DNA of 64,000 nucleotides. It comes from Kumtagia sp052180275. GTDB lineage: Bacteria; Pseudomonadota; Alphaproteobacteria; Rhizobiales; Rhizobiaceae. The notes under the pieces are model-generated. The model ran no database searches, was not told where the DNA came from, and saw nothing but the letters and a program-made list of their open reading frames with translations. Made by a program: the position numbers and the translations under genes. Where the stretch lies: assembly GCF_052180275.1 (NCBI RefSeq), contig NZ_CP197465.1, positions 620,001-684,000 on the forward strand. Reading direction: 5' to 3'. Position 1 is the stretch's first letter. Every line of letters begins with the position of its first letter. Shown here piece after piece: positions 24,132 through 35,120 of this stretch.

Positions 24132-25037
24132 TTATCGGTTCCGCATCACGATGCAGGAGCCGCCCGCCGAGCGCAAAGTGGCGCAGATCTTGTTGGCCGT
24201 CGCCCGGTCGTCGGCGCCGATGCGCACGGCATAGATGCCGCGGCGGCCGCGCGGCGTGCGCACCCGGCTGACGACGGGATCGGGATTCTTCAGGATCTTG
24301 CTGAAGCGGCCGGCGATGCGCTGCCATTGCTTTATCGCGGCGGCACGGCGGAAGTTGCCGGCGACTTGCACGCCCCAGGGCTTTGTCGCGATGGTCGCCA
24401 TGGCGATGGTCTGCGCATAGATGGTGCGCATCTCGCGGCAGGCTTCGTGGAACGGCCGCTTTGGGTCGAGTGGGCGGATCGTGCCGAGATAGGTGCGCTC
24501 GGAAAAATTGTCGGCAGGTTCGCCCATGATGTCGAGCACATATTCGTCGGTTTCCAGCGGGAGGAAGCCGCCCGACGAAAGCCAGCGCGTCACCCGCGTT
24601 TCGCCGGCATTGTAGGCCGCCGCGGTGAGGCCGAGATTGCCGAAGCCGGCGCGCATTTCAGCAAGATAGCGGGCGGAGGCCGGCAGCGCCTGGGTGACGT
24701 CGAAGGAATTCTTGAGCTTCCGCATCTTCGCCGTGCCCGGCATGAACTGTGCTATGCCTTCCGCTCCGGCTGGACTGACGGCGTCTGGATCGAAACGGCT
24801 TTCCTTCCAGATCAGCCGAGCGAAGAAATCGCGCGGCAGGCCGTTGGCGCGGGCATGGATGTCGATCAGGTCGCAGATGCGCGCCGTCGTCATGATGCGC
24901 GATTTCGGCGGGTCGGCGAGGGCCGTCCCATCGCCGAGGCAAAGCCCAAACACCAGGGCAAACGGCGAAAAGCACCAGAACCTGGCATGGAAAAGCCTCA
25001 GAAGCGACAGCCCGATATGGACCGCCCGCCTGAACAC
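24132..25037 (-). CDS. Lytic murein transglycosylase (SLT domain) with SPOR-like tail
   Basis: This is a 301-residue exported protein. The signal/anchor is the hydrophobic FSPFALVFGLCLGDGTALA (about 24-41). The SLT domain has catalytic Glu79 in LIWKESRFDPDAVSPAGAEGIAQFMPGTA, then LGLTAAAYNAGETRV. The C-terminal 80 residues (GIYAVRIGADDRATANKICATLRSAGGSC) resemble a SPOR-like peptidoglycan-binding repeat. It cleaves glycan strands to anhydromuropeptides. It begins three bases after ispG and is surely co-transcribed with it. Confidence 0.9.
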   Translation of the reverse strand: MFRRAVHIGLSLLRLFHARFWCFSPFALVFGLCLGDGTALADPPKSRIMTTARICDLIDIHARANGLPRDFFARLIWKESRFDPDAVSPAGAEGIAQFMPGTAKMRKLKNSFDVTQALPASARYLAEMRAGFGNLGLTAAAYNAGETRVTRWLSSGGFLPLETDEYVLDIMGEPADNFSERTYLGTIRPLDPKRPFHEACREMRTIYAQTIAMATIATKPWGVQVAGNFRRAAAIKQWQRIAGRFSKILKNPDPVVSRVRTPRGRRGIYAVRIGADDRATANKICATLRSAGGSCIVMRNR

Positions 25038-25040
25038 GCC

Positions 25041-26294
<1,254 letters not shown>

Positions 26295-26413
26295 GGCCGG
26301 CTGGCCTCATCGGTCGGTGAATTCAGCCCATGAGGTGGAGGATGCGGCAATACTTGTCAATGGCGCGCTTGCCGCGCGAAAGCGGAAAGCATGCAACGCG
26401 AGGCTCCGCTCGA

Positions 26414-28060
26414 TCATATATCCACCGGCGGCTTCACCTGCAGGCCGGGCTCGGTCCAGTCGGTGGGGCGCATGACCATGCGGTGCACCTTTGGCGGCTC
26501 GGCGCCGCTGTGGAGGGCGCGAACGCAGTCGTCCACGACGGCGTCGGCCTGGGTGCGGCGCTGGTTGTGGCGCAGATAATCATGCCAGGTCGGGACGTGA
26601 TAGGACTCGATCCACTGTTCGGGTTTTTCAGTGTCGCGGAGCAGTTCCCATTGCCGCGCGCCGTCGCGGCGGCGGATGCGTTCGCGGTCCTGCATGGCCT
26701 TCAGGAAGGCGCGCGTGTCCTGTTCCTTGATGACGTATTCAATGAGGATCGCCACGGGGCCGCTGCGGCCGCGCAGGTCGAGCGCGACGCTGGGCGTCCG
26801 GAAGCGGTTGAGGGGATCGAGATTGTCGGAGGTCTTTTCCGGCAACGCCAGTTTCAGGCCGATGGCTGCCCCCAAGAGCATGACCCCGGCGGCCGACAGT
26901 AGCGCGACGTCCGTGCCATGCTCCTCCGCCACCAGACCCCACACCCAGCTGCCCATCGCCATGCCGCCGAAAGTCGCTGTCTGGTACAGCGCCAGCGCCC
27001 GGCCGAGCACCCAGCGCGGCGTCGACAATTGAACCGTGACGTTGAACATCGACAGGGCGAACACCCAGCTTGCACCGCCGATGGCGACGCCCAGCCCGGC
27101 GATCCAGGCATTCGGGGCGAGCGCGATGATCGTCGCGCTGCCGGCAAAGGCGATGAAGGCGGCGCGCGCGATCGCCTCGTTCGACCAGTTCTCGCGCATC
27201 CGGCCGCCAAGGAAGGCGCCGCCGATCGCGCCGATGCCGTAGCAGCCGAGCAGCAGGCCGTAGAGCAGGGGGCCGCCGCGCGGCAGGTCACGCGCCACCA
27301 GCGGCAGCATCGCCAGCACCACGATGGCGCTGAAGCCGAAGACGAAGCCGCGCAGCATCACTTTTTCGATATGCGGCGACATGGCGACGTAGCGGAGGCC
27401 CGCCGTCATGGCCGGGCCGAGCGTTTCCGGCGGGAGCGAGCTTGGAATGGTGTCGCGCTTCCAGCGCGCGATGACGAAGATCAGCGGGAGATAGCTGAGC
27501 ACATTAACAGCGAAGGCGGCAGCCGCGCCCGCGGTAGCGACGATGATGCCGCCAATTGCCGGTCCGACGCTGCGGGTCAGGTTGAAATTGACGCTGTTCA
27601 GCACCACCGCCGCGGAGAGCAGGGGGCGCGGCACCATATCGCCGACGGAGGCCTGCCAGGACGGGTTGTTGAGCGCCGTGCCGCAGCCGATCAAGAAGGT
27701 GAAGACCAGCAGCAGCCAGGGGTTCAGCACGTTCAGGTAACCGCAGACCGCCAGCAGGATGGATACCGCCAGCATCAGCAGTTGGGCGGTGAGCATCACC
27801 CGGCGGCGATCGAAATTGTCGGCGATCGCGCCGGCAGCCAGCGAAAAGATCATGACCGGCAGCGTGGTCGACGCCTGGACCAGGGCCACCATGTCGTCGG
27901 AAGCGGAGATGGATGTCATCAGCCATGCGGCGCCGACCGACTGGATCAGGCCGCCGAGATTGGATGCGAGGCTGGCGAACCAAATTGCCCGGAACACGGG
28001 ATGCCCCATGGGAGCCAGGGGCGATATGCGGTCGGTCACCGGCGGGTTCCTCCTTCGCAA
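26414..28060 (-). CDS. MFS transporter (EntS/MFS_3-like) with C-terminal soluble domain
   Basis: This is a 548-residue protein. Residues about 20-410 form a twelve-helix MFS carrier of the enterobactin-exporter-like (MFS_3) group: FRAIWFASLASNLGGLIQSVG opens helix 1, DNFDRRRVMLTAQL is the A-type loop, and ARWKRDTIPSSLPPETLGP is the central loop. The last 115 residues (VAILIEYVIKEQDTRAFLKAM onward, with WELLRDTEKPEQWIESYHVPTWHDYLRHNQR) form a soluble monooxygenase-like ferredoxin fold seen in many members. The substrate is unknown; drugs or siderophores are typical. It stands alone, upstream of ispG on the same strand. Confidence 0.9.
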   Translation of the reverse strand: MRRRNPPVTDRISPLAPMGHPVFRAIWFASLASNLGGLIQSVGAAWLMTSISASDDMVALVQASTTLPVMIFSLAAGAIADNFDRRRVMLTAQLLMLAVSILLAVCGYLNVLNPWLLLVFTFLIGCGTALNNPSWQASVGDMVPRPLLSAAVVLNSVNFNLTRSVGPAIGGIIVATAGAAAAFAVNVLSYLPLIFVIARWKRDTIPSSLPPETLGPAMTAGLRYVAMSPHIEKVMLRGFVFGFSAIVVLAMLPLVARDLPRGGPLLYGLLLGCYGIGAIGGAFLGGRMRENWSNEAIARAAFIAFAGSATIIALAPNAWIAGLGVAIGGASWVFALSMFNVTVQLSTPRWVLGRALALYQTATFGGMAMGSWVWGLVAEEHGTDVALLSAAGVMLLGAAIGLKLALPEKTSDNLDPLNRFRTPSVALDLRGRSGPVAILIEYVIKEQDTRAFLKAMQDRERIRRRDGARQWELLRDTEKPEQWIESYHVPTWHDYLRHNQRRTQADAVVDDCVRALHSGAEPPKVHRMVMRPTDWTEPGLQVKPPVDI

Positions 28061-28246
28061 CCGCGGCTAAACCAGATTTTCCGGTGATTTCATAGCGTCT
28101 TCGCGCGCCAGCGAGAACCGGTGCAGTCGCCGGGAGCTTGCTGGACCAATGCCTTGCGGGTTCGGCTCGTACAAGCTCCGGCGAGATGCCGGTCAGTCGT
28201 CAGGTTGCTCAGGGCATCTGGGCACTGGGCCGGAAGTGGAAGGCCG

Positions 28247-31200
28247 CTACTCGGCGGCCTTGGGGAAGGGTACTGGAGCCGCGGCCGGCTTCGGCTCAGG
28301 GAGGGCTTGAGCGGCCTTGTTGCGCCGGAAGACGCGACGGAAGAAGCCGTAGACCTTGCTGTTCTTGCTGCGCGTGAAAACCATCAGCATGGACGGGGTG
28401 ACGATCAGCGTCAGCACCGTGGCGAAGGACAGGCCGAAGACGATCGCCGAGGACAGCGCGATCCACCATTGGGTCGACGGCGCGTTGATCGTCGTCTCCT
28501 GGTGGAAGATCTCCAGCCCGAGGCCGAAGGCGATCGGCAGCACGCCGAGGATCGCCGACACAGCCGTCAGCACCACGGGTCGGGCGCGCTCGCGGCAGGT
28601 CTGCAGCACCGCGTCCTCCTTCTCCCAGCCTTCCTCGCGCAGCCGGTCGTAGGTGTCGATCAGCACGATGTTGTTGTTCACCACCACGCCGGCCAGCGCG
28701 ATGAAGCCGATGCCGGACATGACGATGACGAAGGTCTGCCCGGTGAGCAGCATGCCAAGCAAGGCGCCGACGATCGCCATGACGACGCAGGTCAGGACAA
28801 GGATGACACTGGTGAACTTGTTGAACTGCGCGAGCAGCACGATGAAGATCAGGAACATCGCAGCGCCGAAGGCGCTGACCAGGAAGGCGCCCGCCTCGGC
28901 GCTGTCCTCGTTGGAGCCGGCCAGCTTCCAGTCGACGCCGGTCTTGGCCATGTCGCCGACGACCTTGCTGACCGCTGCCTGTACCTCCGCCACCTGGAAA
29001 CCCGAGGCGACGTTGGCCTGAATGGTGATTGTGCGCTTGCCGTCGATACGGTTGAGGACGCCAACCGTGGGTTCCGGCTTGCGGGTGACGAAGTTCGAGA
29101 TCGGCACCGAACCCTGCGCGGTCTCGATACGGAGATCGTCGAGAGCCGATAGCGTGCGACGATTTTCGGGGAGCCGCAGCCGGATGTCCACGGCGTCGTC
29201 GGCGCCCGGCGGCCGGTAGTCGGTCAGCTTCAGGCCTGTGGTGACGAGCTGCACGACCGTGCCGACCGCTACTGGCGAAATGCCGTATTGCGCGGCCTTC
29301 GATCGATCGATCTGTAGCGCCCAGTCGACGCCGGGTGGCGGCAGGCCGTCAGACAGGTCGATGACGCCCGGCACTTTTGCGACGGCGCCGGCGACCTGCT
29401 TGGCGTAATCGTTGAGCCCCGTCGGATCGGTGGCTGAAAGCTGGACCTGGATCGCCTTGCCGGTCGGCGGTCCCGCGTCGGGGACGCGCACCTCGACGTC
29501 GACGCCGGGAATGCCGGCCATGGCGACGCGCAGATCGTCAAGGATCTGATGCGCCGACTTGCGCTCGCGCCAGTCGATGAACTCGTAGTTGATGACGCCG
29601 ACGACGTCCTCGGGGATGTCTTCCCCGCCACGCGTCTTGCCGACCTTGGTCAGCACGGACTTGATGCCCGGCCACCCCAGCATGCGGTCCTCGGCGATGC
29701 GGGTCGCCGCATCCATCTCCTCGAGCGAGAGGTTGCCACGCGCATGCACGTAGAGCAGGCCGTAGTCGGGTTCGACGGTCGGGAAGAACTCCACCCCATT
29801 GCCGTATTTGACATAGGCGTACATGCCGCCGCCGAGCAGCAGGACGGTCAGCAGCAGCGCGGTGATCGGCCAATGCACGGCGGTCTTGACCACCGCCATG
29901 TAGGCGCCGTCGCGGTTATCGTGCTCGCCATGCAGCGGCGCCTTGCCAATGAGCGCGCCGATCGCCGGCGCGAAGATCAGCGCGTAAGCCATCGACGCCG
30001 CCAGCGTGACGATCAGCGTGATTGGCAAATATTTCATGAAATCGCCGACGATGCCGGGCCAGAACAGCAGCGGCGAGAAGGCAGCGATGCGCGTCAGCGT
30101 CGCCGCGATGACAGGACCGGCCATGCGCTTGGCCGCTTCCTCGAAGGCCTGCGCCTTCGGCATGCCTTCGCCCATCCGCCGCTCGGCGTATTCTGTGACG
30201 ATGATGGCGTCGTCGACCAGCATGCCGACCGCCAGGATCAGGCTGAACAGCACGATCATGTTGATCGTGTAGCCCATCAGCGCCAAGAGCAGGATGCCCA
30301 TCAGGAACGACGACGGGATGGCGAGGCCGATGAGCAGCGAGGCGCGGCCGGACAGCGCGTAGAGAATGACGATGAAGACCAGGATGACCGCGATCAGCAC
30401 GTGGTTCTGCAAATCGTTGAGCAACTGGTTGACGAAGGTCGACTTGTCCTGGGTATAGGTCACCGTCAGGTCGGGCAAAGTCTGCTTGTTCTGGTCCCGG
30501 AACTCTTCGGCGACCTTCTTGGCGCCTTCGATCGTCTGGACCACATTGGCGCCGATGCGCTTCTTGACGGCGATGGTGATAGCGCTCTTGCCGTCGATGC
30601 GGGCGATGGTCTCGGCATCCTTGAAGGTGGAGCGCACGGTGGCGAGGTCGCGGACGCGCACGACGGCGTCCTGGCCGGCCACGACCGGAAGGTTGGCGAC
30701 ATCCTCCGGCGTTTCGATCAACGCCGGCACCTTGACCGCATACTTGCCTTCCGAGCCTTCGATTGCACCGGCGGCGACGAGGCTGTTGGAGGCGCCGATG
30801 CCCTGGATCATCTGGTCGAGCTGCAGCCCGTAGGAAGCCAGCCGCATCGGATCGATGATGGCCTCGACCAGTTCGTCGCGCGAGCCCTGGATTTCACCTT
30901 CCAGAACGCCCGGCACCTCCTCGATGCGGTCGCGCAGCGTCTTTGCCGCCGCGGTCAGCACGCGCTCCGGGATATCGCCGGAGAGCGTCACGAAGACCAC
31001 CGGGAATTCGGAGAGGTTGACCTCGTTGACGGTCGGCTCCTCGACGCCCGCCGGCAGGTCGCGCTTGGCGTCCTGCACCTTGTTGCGGGTATCGATCAGC
31101 GCGTCGCCCAGGTCGACCGACGGATCGAACTCGACGATGACGTTGGCGCCGCCCTGGAAGGCGTTCGACTTCATCTCCTTGAGCCCCTTGAGGCTCTTGA

Positions 31201-31411
31201 GCTGCGACTCCACCGGCCGCAGCAGCAGCCGCTCGGCATCCTCGGGCGAGATGCCCTGATAGATGAGGCTGACATACATGATCGGGATGGCGACGTCCGG
31301 TTCGGCCTCTTTCGGCACCGAGTTGTAGGCGAACGCCCCGGCAACGATAAGGAAGAGGAGCACCGACAGGGTCAGGCGCGCATTGCGTATGGCAAGCTTG
31401 ACGATATCCAT
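28247..31411 (-). CDS. RND-family efflux transporter permease
   Basis: This is a 1054-residue inner-membrane proton-driven pump of the AcrB/MexB superfamily (HAE1-like branch). Helix 1 lies at residues 12-30; two large periplasmic loops follow; helix 4 carries the proton-relay pair in ILAVGMLVDDAIIVTEYAERRMGEGM, and the second half repeats the pattern with FIALAGVVVNNNIVLIDTYDRLREEG. It follows its adaptor gene by 27 bases. No outer-membrane channel gene is next to it, so it probably uses a TolC-like protein from elsewhere. The substrate range cannot be inferred. Confidence 0.95.
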   Translation of the reverse strand: MDIVKLAIRNARLTLSVLLFLIVAGAFAYNSVPKEAEPDVAIPIMYVSLIYQGISPEDAERLLLRPVESQLKSLKGLKEMKSNAFQGGANVIVEFDPSVDLGDALIDTRNKVQDAKRDLPAGVEEPTVNEVNLSEFPVVFVTLSGDIPERVLTAAAKTLRDRIEEVPGVLEGEIQGSRDELVEAIIDPMRLASYGLQLDQMIQGIGASNSLVAAGAIEGSEGKYAVKVPALIETPEDVANLPVVAGQDAVVRVRDLATVRSTFKDAETIARIDGKSAITIAVKKRIGANVVQTIEGAKKVAEEFRDQNKQTLPDLTVTYTQDKSTFVNQLLNDLQNHVLIAVILVFIVILYALSGRASLLIGLAIPSSFLMGILLLALMGYTINMIVLFSLILAVGMLVDDAIIVTEYAERRMGEGMPKAQAFEEAAKRMAGPVIAATLTRIAAFSPLLFWPGIVGDFMKYLPITLIVTLAASMAYALIFAPAIGALIGKAPLHGEHDNRDGAYMAVVKTAVHWPITALLLTVLLLGGGMYAYVKYGNGVEFFPTVEPDYGLLYVHARGNLSLEEMDAATRIAEDRMLGWPGIKSVLTKVGKTRGGEDIPEDVVGVINYEFIDWRERKSAHQILDDLRVAMAGIPGVDVEVRVPDAGPPTGKAIQVQLSATDPTGLNDYAKQVAGAVAKVPGVIDLSDGLPPPGVDWALQIDRSKAAQYGISPVAVGTVVQLVTTGLKLTDYRPPGADDAVDIRLRLPENRRTLSALDDLRIETAQGSVPISNFVTRKPEPTVGVLNRIDGKRTITIQANVASGFQVAEVQAAVSKVVGDMAKTGVDWKLAGSNEDSAEAGAFLVSAFGAAMFLIFIVLLAQFNKFTSVILVLTCVVMAIVGALLGMLLTGQTFVIVMSGIGFIALAGVVVNNNIVLIDTYDRLREEGWEKEDAVLQTCRERARPVVLTAVSAILGVLPIAFGLGLEIFHQETTINAPSTQWWIALSSAIVFGLSFATVLTLIVTPSMLMVFTRSKNSKVYGFFRRVFRRNKAAQALPEPKPAAAPVPFPKAAE

Positions 31412-31438
31412 ACCGTGTCGTCCCTCGCCGTGTCGACG

Positions 31439-32575
31439 CTAGTTGATGCCGGCGGCGTCGCCGACCAGCTTCTTGAGCATTGCCTCGTCGGCCGGCACGG
31501 CCTTCACATGCGCGCCTTCCGCGACGAGATCCTGTCCGGCGACGATAACGCGCGCGTCGGCGGGTATGCCGGCGAGCACCAGGCCCGTCGGGGTGTCGTC
31601 GACGATGTCGATTGGGAAAAACACGACCTTGTCCTCCTTGTCGACCGCGCGGATGCCGATGTCACCGGCGTCGCTCAGCGTCACCACCGAGCGCGGCAGC
31701 AGGATCGCGTCCGTCGGCTGTCCGCGCAACGTGATCTCCGCGGTCATGCCGGCCGGCAACTGCTTGTCCTCGTTGGGGATCGCTACCTCGATGCGGAAGG
31801 TGCGCGTCGTCGCGGAGGCATCACGGCTGATATAGCGCAATGAGCCCTTGACCCTGGCGCCGTCGACCAACTGGATATCCGCTTCGTCGCCGAGCTTGAG
31901 GTATGGCAGGTCGCGCTCGCTGACCTCACCAATGGCAAGCAGCGGGTCGAGGTTGATCAGCGTCGCCACCTCGGCGCCTGCAAGGATGGTGCTGCCGCGC
32001 TGGACAGGGACGCGATCGATCAGGCCGTTGAACGGGGCGTATATCTCGTATTGGGCAAGTTCGGCCTTGGCGCCTTCGAGTTGCGACTGGGCCGTGGCAA
32101 GCGCGGCGCGCGTCTGATCCGCCTGCAGCTTGGGCGCGTTTCCGCCCTTCACCAGCTTCTCGGCGGCATCGTACTCGGCCTGACGCTGAACGACCACGCT
32201 TTCGGCCATACGGATGGCCGCCTCCTTGTCCGCCGCATCGAGACGCAGCACGAGGTCTCCGCGATTGACGCGCTCGCCCTGCTTCACCGGCAGCCGCTCG
32301 ATGACACCCATGACACGGGTGGCCAGCGTGACACGCTTGTCGGCTTCGGTCCGGCCGGAGATGCGGATCGCCCGCGCATGTTCCGTGCGGGGCGGCGTGA
32401 TGACGGCGACCGTGCGCAGCACGACCGGAGGCTTCTCGGCCTCGGCTTTCGCAGCCGCGGCGTCGGCTTCCTGCGCGGCGCTGCCGACCGACGAGAATTT
32501 GCCGGTTCCCATCCAGCCGGCAAATGCGACCAGCACGACGACCGCAGCCACCTTATGGAATCTGAATTTCGACAT
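31439..32575 (-). CDS. RND efflux periplasmic adaptor (membrane fusion protein)
   Basis: This is a 378-residue HlyD/AcrA-type adaptor. An N-terminal hydrophobic segment (VAAVVVLVAFAGWMGTGKF) anchors or exports it. The lipoyl half-motifs are VKQGERVNRGDLVLRLDAADKEAA and YEIYAPFNGLIDRVPVQRGSTI, with a coiled-coil hairpin between (ESVVVQRQAEYDAAEKLV to LEGAKAELAQ). The beta-barrel and membrane-proximal domains follow. It lies directly upstream of the RND pump on the same strand. A TTGTAC/GTACAA inverted repeat in its leader may be an operator. Confidence 0.93.
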   Translation of the reverse strand: MSKFRFHKVAAVVVLVAFAGWMGTGKFSSVGSAAQEADAAAAKAEAEKPPVVLRTVAVITPPRTEHARAIRISGRTEADKRVTLATRVMGVIERLPVKQGERVNRGDLVLRLDAADKEAAIRMAESVVVQRQAEYDAAEKLVKGGNAPKLQADQTRAALATAQSQLEGAKAELAQYEIYAPFNGLIDRVPVQRGSTILAGAEVATLINLDPLLAIGEVSERDLPYLKLGDEADIQLVDGARVKGSLRYISRDASATTRTFRIEVAIPNEDKQLPAGMTAEITLRGQPTDAILLPRSVVTLSDAGDIGIRAVDKEDKVVFFPIDIVDDTPTGLVLAGIPADARVIVAGQDLVAEGAHVKAVPADEAMLKKLVGDAAGIN

Positions 32576-32641
32576 GATCGCTTCCGTTTGCCGATCCAGC
32601 TACGCATTCGCAGCACCGCATATGGGTACGCACGGCAGCAC

Positions 32642-32689
32642 TTGTACACCCGGTCGGCGGACCACCGGGAAAGCGCCGGACACGTACAA
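32642..32689. promoter_or_regulatory. Interrupted inverted repeat upstream of the RND adaptor gene
   Basis: TTGTACACCCGG (32642-32653) and CCGGACACGTACAA (32676-32689) form imperfect mirror arms with TTGTAC/GTACAA and CCGG/CCGG in common, 67-114 bases upstream of the adaptor start. This may be a pair of regulator half-sites. There is no adjacent regulator gene to pair with it. The rest of the 266-base gap shows only an AT-rich patch near 32700-32735. Confidence 0.3.
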
Positions 32690-32841
32690 CATCTCGTTCT
32701 CACCCAAAAGTAAGAATTTTTTATCAATCGATCAAAACGGCGGCGCGGAATTCAACCTTGCCCGCAAATCAACGTGCAATCCGCCGCCGTTGCGGTCTCG
32801 CTGCATGATGGCAGCAGCCGTCAGCAATATTGTCGCATAGC

Positions 32842-35118
32842 TCATACGAAGGATATTTCCTTGCCGAGCGGCAGCGAGCGGATGCGTTTTCCCGTGAGCG
32901 CAAAGATCGCATTGGCCAGCGCGGGCGCTGCCGGCGGCGTGCCGATCTCGCCGACGCCACCCATCTTGTGGAAGTTCTCCAGGATGGCGACCTCGAACTG
33001 CGGGCACTGATTGATGCGCATTGCGTCGAAATCGTGAAAATTCGACTGCTCGACCATGCCTTCGGCGAAAGTGATCTCCTGGCCCATCGCCGCCGACAGG
33101 CCGTAGATCGCGCCGGAAATGAGTTGTGCCTCGATGATGCCGGGATCGAGCGCGGTGCCGACATCCGCCGCGATCCAGACTTTTTCGATGCGGATGCCCG
33201 ACGGGGTGTCTGCGACCTGCACGACCTCGCCGACCCAGCTGCCGAAGGACAGAGTGAAGGCAATGCCCTTCGCCTTTCCGGCGGGCAGTTCTTCGCCCCA
33301 ACTTGCCATGGCGGCGACCTTCTCGACCACCTTCAGGGCTGCGGGATAGTCGGCCATCAGTTTTTTGCGCAGTTCGACCGGATCGGTTTTCCCGGCGACG
33401 GCGATCTCGTCCAGAAAGCCTTCGTGGAAAAAGCCGTTGAAGGAATTGCCGACAGAGCGCCACGACCCGACCGGGATGGTGACCGGCGCGGCGACGCCTG
33501 TGACCCGGTAGTTGGGGATGGTGTAGGGCTGGTTGTAGGCGCCGTCGACGATGGTCTTGTCCGGGCCGAGCGGCGACATCGAAGGAAACAGCCGCCGCAG
33601 GGTGCTGGCGATGATCGACGGCGCGGAGATTTTCATGTCGAGCGCGACGGGCAGGCCGTCGCCACCCAGCCGCGCCTGGAATTTTCCGGCGGCGGCGGGA
33701 CGGTAGGCGTCCTGGCGCATATCCTGCTCGCGGGTCCACACGACCTTGACCGGACGCCCGCCGGTCTCCTTTGCCATCAGCGCCGCGCACAGCGAGAAAT
33801 CGGCCTCGACACGACGGCCGAAGCCGCCGCCGAGCGACGGTGTGTGGATGTTGACCTTGGCTTCGTCGAGATGCAGCGCCGTGGCGCACAGCCGACGCGT
33901 GATCGTCGGCGCCTGGTTGCCGGCCCACAGGTCGAGCACGCCGTCCTTCAGCCGCGCCGTGGCGTTCATCGGCTCCATCGGGGCATGGGCGAGATAAGGC
34001 ACCCAGTATTCGGCCTCGACCAGGCTTTCCGCCGGCGCGTCGGCAAAGGCGATGTCCACATCGCCATCGTCGCGCATGGCGGAACCGTCGGGCGAAGACA
34101 GGGCATCGGTGAGCACCTTGGCGATCGAGACGCTGTCAGGCGGATATTCCGGCGCGGCCCACTCCGCCTCGATGGCATCCGCTGCCTTGAACGCCGCCCA
34201 GGTGTTTTCCGCGATGATGCCGAAGCCGTGGCCATAGTGCGTTTCCAGCGGCACGATCTTAACGACGCCCGGCATCTTCTCGGCATTGGACAGATCGGCC
34301 CTGGCCGGTTTCGCCCAGAAGCGCGGGCTGAGTTTCACGGTGCCGAACAACATGTCCGGCAGCATCATATCCATGCCGAAGATCGGCGCGCCGGTGACCT
34401 TCGCCAGCATTTCGATGCGCTTCTGCGGCTTGCCGAGCACCGTCCAGGCGGATTTTTGCTTGAGCGGCGGGTCGATGGGCGGCGCCAGTTTCGCGGCGTC
34501 GAGTGCAACCTCGCCATAGCTCAGCGAGCGTCCCGAAGGCGCATGCACGATGTTGCCGGCGGCGGTTTTCAATTCGCTGGATGGGACTTGCAATCGTGTC
34601 GCGGCAGCCGCAACCAGCATGATCCGCGCGGCAGCGCCTGCCTGACGCATTTTGACAAAACCGTCGCGGGTCGAGGCCGAGCCGCCGGTGCCCTGCAGGC
34701 CGAAAATCTTGCTGACGCCGCCCATGACCGACCGCATGATCTCGGCGGTGACGCTCTCGTCGTAGAAGGCGAACGGCCCGCCTTCCTCGATCATCGCCGA
34801 ATTGTAATAGGCCCAGGAGGCCGGGCCGTGCTCGACCTTCAGCGCTTCCAGCGGCACGTCGAGTTCTTCGGCAACCATGGCGGCGAGCGTCGTCGAGATG
34901 CCCTGGCCCATCTCGGCGCGCGGCGCGATCACGGTGATCGTGTTGTCGCTGGCGATCTTGACATAGGGATTGAAGGTGGCCTCGCCCTCGCCGAGGTTGC
35001 CTTCGAGCGGGTTGGGGTAAGGAGTCGCGACATACCAGTAGCCGAAGGCCGCACCGCCGGCGACGGCAGCAGCACCGAAGAGGAAGGCGCGGCGGGTGAT
35101 CTTTCCGAGGCTGGCCAT
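32842..35118 (-). CDS. Xanthine-dehydrogenase-family molybdopterin-binding subunit, isoquinoline 1-oxidoreductase beta type
   Basis: This is a 758-residue catalytic subunit of a molybdenum hydroxylase. The N-terminus has a Tat-like signal: MASLGKITRRAFLFGAAAVA with twin arginines at residues 9-10, then a hydrophobic stretch. The molybdopterin-binding part includes APRAEMGQGISTTLAAM, TPSLGGGFGRR and GSWRSVGNSFNGFF, as in IorB. It would hydroxylate an aromatic N-heterocycle or oxidise an aldehyde in the periplasm or at the membrane. ATG at 35118 leaves two bases after the alpha subunit stop. No FAD subunit gene is present, which fits this two-subunit type. Confidence 0.93.
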   Translation of the reverse strand: MASLGKITRRAFLFGAAAVAGGAAFGYWYVATPYPNPLEGNLGEGEATFNPYVKIASDNTITVIAPRAEMGQGISTTLAAMVAEELDVPLEALKVEHGPASWAYYNSAMIEEGGPFAFYDESVTAEIMRSVMGGVSKIFGLQGTGGSASTRDGFVKMRQAGAAARIMLVAAAATRLQVPSSELKTAAGNIVHAPSGRSLSYGEVALDAAKLAPPIDPPLKQKSAWTVLGKPQKRIEMLAKVTGAPIFGMDMMLPDMLFGTVKLSPRFWAKPARADLSNAEKMPGVVKIVPLETHYGHGFGIIAENTWAAFKAADAIEAEWAAPEYPPDSVSIAKVLTDALSSPDGSAMRDDGDVDIAFADAPAESLVEAEYWVPYLAHAPMEPMNATARLKDGVLDLWAGNQAPTITRRLCATALHLDEAKVNIHTPSLGGGFGRRVEADFSLCAALMAKETGGRPVKVVWTREQDMRQDAYRPAAAGKFQARLGGDGLPVALDMKISAPSIIASTLRRLFPSMSPLGPDKTIVDGAYNQPYTIPNYRVTGVAAPVTIPVGSWRSVGNSFNGFFHEGFLDEIAVAGKTDPVELRKKLMADYPAALKVVEKVAAMASWGEELPAGKAKGIAFTLSFGSWVGEVVQVADTPSGIRIEKVWIAADVGTALDPGIIEAQLISGAIYGLSAAMGQEITFAEGMVEQSNFHDFDAMRINQCPQFEVAILENFHKMGGVGEIGTPPAAPALANAIFALTGKRIRSLPLGKEISFV

Positions 35119-35120
35119 GG

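Noticed and set aside
29549..31843. Very long plus-strand open frame opposite the RND pump
   Set aside because: It is a GC-rich antisense shadow with low-complexity Arg/Asp/Gly/His composition and no domain; the minus strand encodes a complete RND protein.
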